A DNA stretch of 12,175 nucleotides from CAIVAT01 sp964387205. Its GTDB lineage: Bacteria > Bacteroidota > Bacteroidia > Bacteroidales > FEN-979. The notes under the pieces are model-generated. The model did no database searches. It was not told the origin of the DNA and was given only the letters and a program-made list of their open reading frames with translations. The first letter of the stretch is position 1. Every line of letters starts with the position of its first letter. Location of the stretch: positions 1-12,175 of the forward strand of contig CAYLVY010000111.1 of NCBI GenBank assembly GCA_964387205.1, given 5' to 3'. Shown here in pieces: positions 1 through 6,939 of this stretch. The translations under genes were made by a program, and so were the position numbers.

Positions 1-1
1 A

Positions 2-811
2 GAAGATTTTCTGCACAAGGTAAATGCAATATTCGAAAAGCCATTTATCGCCGTACAGGGACACTGACAGGCAAAAAATCTCGACACACCGCTCGCAATC
101 CTTGATGCCATCAGCGAGGAGATCAACAACCATATATTCCGGAAAGGGCACAGGGTAATTGGACTTTCGGCCGCGATCATCGGCTCCGGCATGGCTTTCC
201 GCTATCCTTTCTTTAAAGAACTGATGAAAGATGTTACCGCCGTTGGAGGATTCGACAAAGAGATCGAACTGAAAATGCTGAAAGCCGGACACACCATTGA
301 ATATATGGATGATGCCGCTGTCTATGACGAAAAGGTACAAAAAGCGGAAGTTTTCTCCAATCAACGACGCCGGTGGCTCTCCGCCCAACTGATCTATTTC
401 CGGAAATCGATCTTCGATTCCTTATGGAACCTTCTGGCGCACGGCAATGTAGATTATTTCGACAAATCAATCCAATTTATCCAGCCACCGAGAGTTTTGC
501 TGCTGGGCAGCGTGTTATTGCTGTCCCCCGTTTTTCTGATTTACCAGATACTTTTAAACGGTCCACCCGCCTTAACTGCCGCGTGGATCGCACTGCCGGC
601 AGGGGTATTGTGCGCTTTACTGTTTTCTGTGCCCCGAAGGTATTTTACACGCGCCACCCTGAAAGCCGTATTGACCTTACCTGCAGGCATGTTCCTGATG
701 CTCAAATCATTATTACGGATTAAAGGCGCCAATAAACAATTTATCCATACCCGCCACGGAGTGGCTGGCCATCCCCACGGCCATCCCGTCGCGAAACCAG
801 AGAAAAAATGA
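2..811 (+). CDS. Membrane GT2 glycosyltransferase, C-terminal part, interrupted by an in-frame TGA
   Basis: This is the 3' part of a family 2 glycosyltransferase that would transfer a sugar from a nucleotide-sugar at the inner membrane. It is cut by the left window edge. The frame is recognisably coding from base 2 (EDFLHKVNAIFEKPF, then IAVQGH), hits TGA at 65-67, and continues as QAKNLDTPLAILDAISEEIN and onward. After the stop, the first ATG is at 191; a protein restarting there would have 206 residues and lack the nucleotide-binding half. Counting from that ATG, GGFDKEIEL (19-27) fits the acceptor-side acidic motif, QRRRW (58-62) fits the Q-x-x-R-W motif of cellulose-synthase-like GT2s, and three hydrophobic segments lie near 102-122, 127-147 and 157-177. 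The tail is His/Lys rich. The TGA at 809-811 overlaps the ATG of the next gene (ATGA). Family assignment is solid; substrate is unknown. Whether the gene is a true pseudogene or contains a base error cannot be told from sequence alone. Confidence 0.85.
65..67 (+). other. In-frame TGA inside the GT2 gene
   Basis: The codon after AVQGH is TGA. Coding similarity resumes at once in the same frame, so this is a point nonsense change and not a frameshift. From memory of this GT2 group, the position normally holds arginine (a QGHR-type motif), which one C-to-T change from CGA to TGA would explain. Sequencing error in a low-coverage draft is an equally good explanation. Confidence 0.8.
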
Positions 812-1962
812 AGATTGGAATTGAAGGTCAGCGGTTGTTCAGGGTCAAAAAGCACGGCATGGATATGGTAGCCCTGGAATTGGTCAGAAATCTGCAGGAA
901 ATCGATAACCTTAATGAATATTATATTTTCATCAAGCCCGATGAGGATGACCAGGTATTGAAAGCAACAGCCAATTTCCATATTGTCAGGCTTGAAGGGG
1001 GCGCATACCCCTGGTGGGAGCAGGTGGCCCTCCCTCGTGCCGCCCGTGACGCCGGATGTGATCTGCTGCATTGCACCAGCAATACGGCACCCGCGTTCTG
1101 TGACCTGCCGCTGATCATTACTCTTCATGATATTATTTACCTGGAAAGCAGTTACTTAAAAATTCTTCAGGGTTCCGGTACCGCCTATCAGAAATTCGGG
1201 AATATTTACCGGAGGATCATTGTTCCAAGGGTGATCAGGAAAAGCAAGGCTGTAATCACGGTTTCAGAGTTTGAAAGAAAAAGGATCGGGGATTTCTTCT
1301 CCATGTCGGGCGACCCCCGGCTGACAGCCATATACAACGGGGTAGGCACCCATTTCAAACCGGTTACCGACCGGAATATCCTCGATCGGGTCAAGCAAAA
1401 ATATCATCTTCCCGACAGGTTTTTCTTTTTCCTTGGCAATACAGATCCCAAAAAAAATACCAGGGGTACACTCACCGCCTTCTCCGCCTATCTCAAACAA
1501 ACCGGGGAAAAGGTAAAACTGGTCATGCTCGATTATGACCGCGAGGCCCTGGCGCAATTGGTCACGGAGATCGGTGACCGCACCCTTACCGATCATATTG
1601 TCCTCACCGGATACGTCAACAATATTGATTTACCGGCCCTTTACAGTCAGTGTGAGTTATTCCTTTACCCTTCCCTCCGGGAAAGTTTCGGCATCCCGAT
1701 CCTCGAAGCCATGGCCTGCGGAGTTCCGGTGATTACAGGCAATACCTCATCCATGCCTGAAATAGCCGGTGATGCTGCGCTCCTCATCAACCCTCACCAT
1801 CCGGAAGAGATCACACAGGGAATGATTCGCCTGACCACGGATCAATCATTGCGTCAACGATTTACCGATCTCGGCCAGGTTCGGGCAGCCGCGTTCTCCT
1901 GGAGAAAGATGGCGGAAAACGTTCTTCGGTTATATCAGACAGCTGCCGACCATAAACACTGA
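808..1962 (+). CDS. GT4 family glycosyltransferase
   Basis: This is a complete 384-residue retaining glycosyltransferase of the GT-B fold (family GT4), a cytosolic enzyme that adds a sugar to a lipid-linked or growing glycan. The N-terminal acceptor domain begins MKIGIEGQRLF and carries the conserved TLHD (His107-Asp108). The C-terminal domain opens with FFLGNTDPKKN (around 207-217, the donor-phosphate loop region) and has the diagnostic E-x7-E motif in ESFGIPILEAMACG (Glu292 and Glu300), followed by GVPVITG and a MPEIAGDAA stretch typical of the family. Length is normal. The ATG overlaps the upstream TGA (ATGA), which suggests translational coupling. It ends with TGA at 1960-1962, and the next glycosyltransferase continues in the same reading frame two codons later. 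Sugar donor and acceptor cannot be predicted. Confidence 0.93.
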   Translation: MKIGIEGQRLFRVKKHGMDMVALELVRNLQEIDNLNEYYIFIKPDEDDQVLKATANFHIVRLEGGAYPWWEQVALPRAARDAGCDLLHCTSNTAPAFCDLPLIITLHDIIYLESSYLKILQGSGTAYQKFGNIYRRIIVPRVIRKSKAVITVSEFERKRIGDFFSMSGDPRLTAIYNGVGTHFKPVTDRNILDRVKQKYHLPDRFFFFLGNTDPKKNTRGTLTAFSAYLKQTGEKVKLVMLDYDREALAQLVTEIGDRTLTDHIVLTGYVNNIDLPALYSQCELFLYPSLRESFGIPILEAMACGVPVITGNTSSMPEIAGDAALLINPHHPEEITQGMIRLTTDQSLRQRFTDLGQVRAAAFSWRKMAENVLRLYQTAADHKH

Positions 1963-1965
1963 TCA

Positions 1966-3201
1966 TTGTATGAACTTCAAAACGTAAAAATTGTGACAGA
2001 TCAGGATATCATCGTCATCGGGATTCAGCCCTGGGATATTGACATAGGCAGTAATTGTAAAAACATTGCAATGGAGTTCGCCAAAACTAACCGTGTTCTC
2101 TATGTCAACCCTCCGTTAGACCGGATAACGAGGATGAAGGAAAAGGACAATCCAAAAATCATGAAGAGGTTGCGGATTGCACGGGGGCTGGAACCCGATC
2201 TGGTACTCCTCGATGAAAACCTTTGGAACCTCTTTCCCTCCGGAATGATTGAATCGATCAACCGGATCAGCAATACCACCCTCTACGATCTGCTCAACAA
2301 AAGGAACAACAGGATTTTTGCCGCATCAGTCAAAACCGCCATTAATCGACTGGCGATGAAGGATTACATCCTTTTCAACGACAGTTCCATGTTCAACGGT
2401 TTGTATATGAAAGAATTACTCAAACCGAAACTCTATGTATACTACATGCGCGACTATCTTGTGAAAGTTCCTTACTGGCAGCGCCAGGGAGAACGCCTGG
2501 AGCCTCAACTGATCAGCAAAGCCGACCTGGTGGTGAACAATTCCGTTCTTTATGCGGAATATGGAAAGAAGTTCAACCCTCACAGTTACATGGTTGGTCA
2601 GGGTTGCGACCTGAGCATGTTTGATGAAACAGCAGCACCGGTAATTCCCGCCAGCGACCTGCAGTCCATTCCGCGGCCTATCATTGGCTATGTAGGCAAT
2701 ATCAGTGCACTGCGCATGGACATCAGTTTACTGGCAGACATTGCCCGCAAAAGGCCGGAATGGAGCATCGTACTTGTCGGTCCTGAGGATGAAGCCTTTA
2801 AATCTTCGGAGTTACATCATCTTAACAATGTGTATTTTACAGGTCCGCGGGAGGTTTACATGCTTCCCGGCTATATTAAGGGATTCGATGTTTGCATCAA
2901 TCCACAGGTGATCAACGACTATACAAGAGGAAATTACCCCAGGAAAATAGATGAATATCTGGCCATGGGCAAACCAACCGTCGCCACCGCCACAGAAGCG
3001 ATGGAATATTTTGCCGGGTATACCTATCTATCCGGATCTGCAAGTGATTACCCGGATCTGATCGAAAGGGCTATGAAGGAAGATAGTCCTGAAAATCAGC
3101 GAAAACGAAAACAATTTGCCGCTAAACATTCGTGGCAACAGAATGTGAAGGAAATTTACCGGTACATGCAGCAGGTCATGAATGAAAAAAAGTCTGAATA
3201 A
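1966..3201 (+). CDS. GT-B glycosyltransferase, TuaH-like
   Basis: This is probably a second cytosolic GT-B glycosyltransferase of the glycan pathway. The N-terminus (DIIVIGIQPWDIDIGSNCKN) and the following NRVLYVNPP resemble the group containing the teichuronic-acid enzyme TuaH. The centre has MRDYLVKVPYW and a SKADLVVNNS stretch. The donor half begins at IIGYVGNIS and contains YPRKIDEYLAMGKPTVAT (about 324-341), the counterpart of the Ex7E region. There is no ATG near the 5' end: the reading frame opens at TTG 1966, and GTG 1993 is a plausible alternative that would remove nine residues and place the first beta strand four residues in. The only nearby ATG (1970) is out of frame and stops at once. 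I keep the longer form, with the start uncertain. A 40-base AT-rich spacer separates it from the next gene. Fold assignment is firm; the TuaH resemblance is from memory. Confidence 0.85.
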   Translation: MYELQNVKIVTDQDIIVIGIQPWDIDIGSNCKNIAMEFAKTNRVLYVNPPLDRITRMKEKDNPKIMKRLRIARGLEPDLVLLDENLWNLFPSGMIESINRISNTTLYDLLNKRNNRIFAASVKTAINRLAMKDYILFNDSSMFNGLYMKELLKPKLYVYYMRDYLVKVPYWQRQGERLEPQLISKADLVVNNSVLYAEYGKKFNPHSYMVGQGCDLSMFDETAAPVIPASDLQSIPRPIIGYVGNISALRMDISLLADIARKRPEWSIVLVGPEDEAFKSSELHHLNNVYFTGPREVYMLPGYIKGFDVCINPQVINDYTRGNYPRKIDEYLAMGKPTVATATEAMEYFAGYTYLSGSASDYPDLIERAMKEDSPENQRKRKQFAAKHSWQQNVKEIYRYMQQVMNEKKSE

Positions 3202-3241
3202 AGCCGGGTTTTTAACAAAATCAAAATAATACCACAGAACA

Positions 3242-4018
3242 ATGATCAGAAAAATTGGTACCTACGCTCAATACTTCTGGGAGTACTCGAAAAACGGCGA
3301 TCTGGGATCGATCACCAGTTCAGTCCGATATCTTCTCTATAACAAATCTCATCCGCACGACCGGATCATCAAAAGCTCCATCGGAACTTTTTTTTGCCGG
3401 AAAAATACCAATGATTTTCAGTTTGCCAATTACCGGTATGAATGGGGGGTAAAGAGATTCCTTCTTAACCGACGTTCCGAGTTCAATGTGTTCATCGATG
3501 GCGGGTCGTGTGTTGGCGAATACTGTGTTCTGCTCACGAAAATGGGAATTCGCTGCATTGCCTTTGAACCGGTTATTGCCAACTATAATGTTTTATCCAG
3601 GAACATGGAGTTAAACAATATTGACCAAAAAGTGCAGGCGTTATCCGTAGGCTTGGGCGACCGCAACATGCTTGCTCCTTTCTGTTTCAATCCGGTGAAT
3701 ACTGGGGCATCCCATATTATCGATGATTCCGTGAAGCCCGACTGCATCGTGGAAATTCGGACCTTCGACGATTTACTTCCGGAACTTAACCTCCATCCCG
3801 ACGACCGGATCATGTTCAAACTTGATGTGGAGCAGATGGAGTGCCAAGCCATTCAGGGATCCGCAGATTTCATCAAAGCATTTCCTAACCTGACTTTTGT
3901 GATCGAGGAAAAGCACAGTGGAGAGGGCCCGATACGCAAGGCATTGTCAAAAATCGGAAAGTTTGAATTTGGTGTGGTGGATGAATTTAACATGTATGCC
4001 AGAAAACTGCATCCTTAA
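3242..4018 (+). CDS. FkbM family SAM-dependent methyltransferase
   Basis: This 258-residue methyltransferase would use S-adenosylmethionine, most likely to O-methylate a sugar of the glycan made by the neighbouring transferases. Family features in order are: motif I VFIDGGSCVGEY (83-94), which forms the SAM-binding loop; AFEPV (107-111), with the acidic residue expected to hold the ribose; SRNMELNNI; a VEIRTFDDLLPEL stretch matching the FkbM tLDdl region; and FKLDVEQMECQAIQG (192-206), matching the usual DVEG-E-vlkG signature. The usual glycine after DVE is replaced by Gln198. The C-terminus (FVIEEKH, then FNMYARK) is also typical. The ATG is the first in frame after a 40-base gap, and a 12-base gap separates it from the GT2 gene downstream, consistent with one operon. 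The acceptor is not predictable. Confidence 0.9.
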   Translation: MIRKIGTYAQYFWEYSKNGDLGSITSSVRYLLYNKSHPHDRIIKSSIGTFFCRKNTNDFQFANYRYEWGVKRFLLNRRSEFNVFIDGGSCVGEYCVLLTKMGIRCIAFEPVIANYNVLSRNMELNNIDQKVQALSVGLGDRNMLAPFCFNPVNTGASHIIDDSVKPDCIVEIRTFDDLLPELNLHPDDRIMFKLDVEQMECQAIQGSADFIKAFPNLTFVIEEKHSGEGPIRKALSKIGKFEFGVVDEFNMYARKLHP

Positions 4019-4030
4019 AATCGAAATATC

Positions 4031-5224
4031 ATGACATCGCTCAAAGTCATTTTCTGGGTTTCCTTGTTCATTGTCTTTTATGCTTACATCGGTTATGGGA
4101 TACTGTTGTATCTGCTGGTTTTCATCAAAAGGATGGTGCACGGCAGGAAGCCCGGTACTGCTATCCCGGAGGAGGAACCAGAGGTCACCCTCTTTATTGC
4201 AGCTTACAACGAACGGGATTTCGTTTTGGAAAAAATGCAAAACACACTGGAGTTGGATTATCCCCGCGAAAAGTTGCATATTCTCTGGGTGACTGATGGT
4301 TCAGATGACGGGACCCCGGAGGTACTCCGCCAGTATGACGGGATCGAGGTACTTCACCGGCCTCAGCGGAGCGGCAAAATCGGGGCAATGAACAGGGGGA
4401 TACGGTTCGTTAAAACGCCGGTAGTGGTCTTTTGTGATGCCAATACCATGCTTGGCCGGGAATCGATCAGGAGGATCGTCCGGCTCTTCCGCGATCCGAA
4501 GGTCGGCTGTGTTTCCGGTGAAAAACGAATACATAAAAAGGAGAAAGACACAGCGGCGGGAGCCGGAGAAGGTTTGTACTGGAAATATGAGTCCACACTG
4601 AAAAAATGGGATGCGGAACTATACTCGGTTGTGGGTGCTGCCGGTGAGTTGTTTGCCATCCGGACAGCGTTGTACCAGGAGGTAGAACCCGATACCCTTC
4701 TCGATGACTTCATTATCTCACTCCGTGTTGCGCAAAAAGGATATACCATTCAGTATGACCCGGAAGCGTATGCTATTGAAACTGCTTCCGCCAACGTCAG
4801 GGAAGAACTCAAGCGAAAAATCCGCATCTCGGCCGGAGGCATTCAGTCGGTAATCAGGCTACGGTCACTCCTCAACATTTTCAGGTACGGAACACTCTCC
4901 TTCCAGTACATATCGCACCGGGTACTTCGATGGACCCTCGCCCCGCTTTCACTTCCTGTCATGCTGATCGTTTCGGCAGCGCTGGCCCTTCAGCAAGGTA
5001 TTTTTTCAGCGGGGCTTTACACGATACTCTTCTGGTTGCAGGTACTCTTCTATGTCGCTGCCCTGGCTGGCTGGTACCTGGAAAACAGGTCGATCCGGTT
5101 AAAGATACTATTCGTCCCTTACTACTTTTTCATCATGAACCTGTCGGTTTTCCTGGGCCTAAAAAGATATCTGAAAAAATCTCAAACGGTGAACTGGGAG
5201 CGGGCCAAAAGGGGAAGTGGATGA
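4031..5224 (+). CDS. Membrane GT2 glycosyltransferase (cellulose-synthase-like)
   Basis: This 397-residue inner-membrane family 2 glycosyltransferase is likely to extend or export-couple a polysaccharide. An N-terminal membrane segment (about 7-32) is followed by a GT-A domain with VTLFIAAYNE (52-61), VTDGSDDGT (Asp89, Asp92, Asp93), the RSGKIGAMNRG donor loop (113-123), and VFCDANT (Asp136), where this subfamily has D-A-N in place of a strict DxD. GAAGELFAIR is the conserved glycine-rich stretch, and LLDDF (Asp225-Asp226) supplies the probable catalytic base. Three further hydrophobic segments lie in the C-terminal third. A clear QxxRW is not visible, so processivity is uncertain. Its TGA (5222-5224) lies inside ATGATG, the start of the beta-helix gene, which suggests translational coupling. 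Residue-level motifs make the family secure; the product sugar is unknown. Confidence 0.92.
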   Translation: MTSLKVIFWVSLFIVFYAYIGYGILLYLLVFIKRMVHGRKPGTAIPEEEPEVTLFIAAYNERDFVLEKMQNTLELDYPREKLHILWVTDGSDDGTPEVLRQYDGIEVLHRPQRSGKIGAMNRGIRFVKTPVVVFCDANTMLGRESIRRIVRLFRDPKVGCVSGEKRIHKKEKDTAAGAGEGLYWKYESTLKKWDAELYSVVGAAGELFAIRTALYQEVEPDTLLDDFIISLRVAQKGYTIQYDPEAYAIETASANVREELKRKIRISAGGIQSVIRLRSLLNIFRYGTLSFQYISHRVLRWTLAPLSLPVMLIVSAALALQQGIFSAGLYTILFWLQVLFYVAALAGWYLENRSIRLKILFVPYYFFIMNLSVFLGLKRYLKKSQTVNWERAKRGSG

Positions 5225-6939
5225 TGTATCTGTCCAAATACCAGCCGTATGGCGCAGCCAGGCTGATATGTCTGCTGTTCGTACTCCTAACCCTTGAGTC
5301 CTCAGGAATTCCCGAAAATATCACCGTGGATAGTACCACCCTGATGGTAGAAGGCAAAGTGGCACCATTCAACACCATCAAAGGGGGTGATACTATTTTT
5401 TTCAACGGAGGTCACCGGCCTTTTTTACTGATCCGGAATATTCACGGCGACTCCCTTAAACCAGTCATTATGATCAACAACCATGGTTGCGTGATCATTA
5501 ACACCGACCACCATTTCGGTATCTCCGTTGAAAACAGTTCCTTTTTTCGTTTCACGGGTAGCGGCGACACGAGCCACTTGTACGGCTTCAGGATCGAAAG
5601 GGTAAAAAATGGCGGGGGAATGGGCATCACTACCAACTGCTCCAACCTGGAGATCGACCATATCTATATTTCGGGTTGTCCCATTGGTGGTCTTTACGCC
5701 AAAACTGACCCCGATTGCAGTTTTTTGAATACCCGGGAAAAGTTCACTCAGCGGAACACCCTGATCCATGACAACTATATCGCCAATGTGGGCAACGAAG
5801 GCATGTACATCGGAAGTACCAAATATTTTGGCATGATAGTCAACTGTAACGGAACCGATACCCTGGTGCTGCCTCCCCTGCTCAGCGGGGTGAAGATATT
5901 CCGGAACATTCTCGACCATACCGGTTGGGATGGTATTCAGGTTAGTTCAGCCAGCGAAGATTGTCATATCTATGACAATACAGTATTGTTCGACAGTCAG
6001 GCAGAACATCCTGCCCAGATGTCCGGGATAATCATCGGCGGAGGTTCTTCCTGCGATTGTTACAATAATTACATTTCGGGAGGAAAAGGCAGTGGCATTG
6101 AGGTACATGGCACAGGGAGGATGAAAATATACAATAATATCATTGAAAATGCCGGAAAGGATTACAAACCGGACGACCTTCAGGCCATGAAATACGGTAT
6201 TTACGTTACCGATATTTCAACTGTTCCCGGATACTGGTATTATCTGTTGTTTAACACCATTGTCAATCCCAAATCGGACGGGATCCGTTTTATCAGTTTA
6301 CTGAGCCGTGGAAATGTAGCATGGTCCAACGTCATTATCAATCCGGGAAATTTTGATTTTTATGAAACGGGTCATTTCGGGACTTTTAAAGGCCATGATT
6401 CCTATATCATGATCCCAGATCGTGCGGCAGATCTTTCAGTACGCAGCAACTACTATTCCCGTCAGATCATTACGGCCGGATTCGACCTGCCCGGATATAC
6501 CCTTCAAACCGGCTCACCACTGATCGACGCCGGGGAGCCGGACCCCAAAGGGATCAATTTTGATTTTCTGTACCGCCCCCGACCTCACCTGAATGGCTAT
6601 GATGCCGGTGCCTATGAATTCAATCCGGCTTTTCTGGGTTCGGCTCCCCCCGCCCTGGCAGAAACCCGCAAATCATACGTGGCCCCCAATCCGGTCGGGA
6701 ATGAGTTCAACCTTTATTTTTACAATGAGAAACCACAAGATGTATCCTGTTGGATAACAGACGTGAACGGCATCACCGTGGCCAGGGCCAACCTTCGGAT
6801 CGAACGGGAGGGTATGGCGTGTATCTCGAAATCTGTGGCCCACATGGGAGGCGGAACGTACTTTTATCTTTTAAACGCGGGTAAAGATCGGTATTTCGGA
6901 AGGTTTATCAAAAAACCGGATTCCGGATACAGACCTTAA
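5221..6939 (+). CDS. Secreted right-handed beta-helix protein with T9SS type A sorting domain
   Basis: This 572-residue protein is predicted to be exported by Sec and then carried to the surface by the type IX secretion system. The frame is open further upstream, but that part overlaps the GT2 gene. ATG 5221 (or the adjacent ATG 5224) is preferred because a signal peptide follows directly, with hydrophobic core about 15-25. The body shows a parallel beta-helix pattern with Asn-rich turns: HDNYIANV, FRNILDHT, IYDNTVLFD, YNNYISGG, IYNNIIENA, FNTIVNP, SNVIINP. It closes with a SPLIDAGEPD and DAGAYEF signature common at the end of such domains. From about 483 to the end, YVAPNPVGNEF, then WITDVNGI, and GGGTYFYLL fit a type A sorting domain. 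Such folds include polysaccharide lyases, epimerases and hydrolases, but I see no catalytic signature, so the activity is open. The gene ends in the TTAA that also stops the opposite-strand gene. Confidence 0.9.
   Translation: MMYLSKYQPYGAARLICLLFVLLTLESSGIPENITVDSTTLMVEGKVAPFNTIKGGDTIFFNGGHRPFLLIRNIHGDSLKPVIMINNHGCVIINTDHHFGISVENSSFFRFTGSGDTSHLYGFRIERVKNGGGMGITTNCSNLEIDHIYISGCPIGGLYAKTDPDCSFLNTREKFTQRNTLIHDNYIANVGNEGMYIGSTKYFGMIVNCNGTDTLVLPPLLSGVKIFRNILDHTGWDGIQVSSASEDCHIYDNTVLFDSQAEHPAQMSGIIIGGGSSCDCYNNYISGGKGSGIEVHGTGRMKIYNNIIENAGKDYKPDDLQAMKYGIYVTDISTVPGYWYYLLFNTIVNPKSDGIRFISLLSRGNVAWSNVIINPGNFDFYETGHFGTFKGHDSYIMIPDRAADLSVRSNYYSRQIITAGFDLPGYTLQTGSPLIDAGEPDPKGINFDFLYRPRPHLNGYDAGAYEFNPAFLGSAPPALAETRKSYVAPNPVGNEFNLYFYNEKPQDVSCWITDVNGITVARANLRIEREGMACISKSVAHMGGGTYFYLLNAGKDRYFGRFIKKPDSGYRP

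Noticed and set aside
541..1128. Long antisense frames opposite the glycosyltransferases and the kinase (for example 541-1128 and 10231-10764 on the minus strand)
   Set aside because: They lie opposite well-supported genes, show no recognisable domains, and have composition expected from the complement of coding DNA.
65..1962. TGA recoding (alternative genetic code or selenocysteine) to explain both in-frame TGAs
   Set aside because: TGA serves as a normal terminator at 809-811 and 5222-5224 in standard ATGA-type overlaps. The expected residue at 65-67 is Arg, and I saw no convincing recoding stem-loop directly downstream.
3202..3241. Terminator or promoter in the spacer before the methyltransferase gene
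   Set aside because: There is a short T-run but no preceding stem, and no TAnnTTTG element, so the genes probably remain one transcript.
4930..5220. Open frame extending the beta-helix gene 97 codons upstream
   Set aside because: It lies wholly inside the GT2 gene, whose frame carries clear catalytic motifs and membrane segments. The signal peptide begins right after ATG 5221, so the upstream stretch is a shadow.
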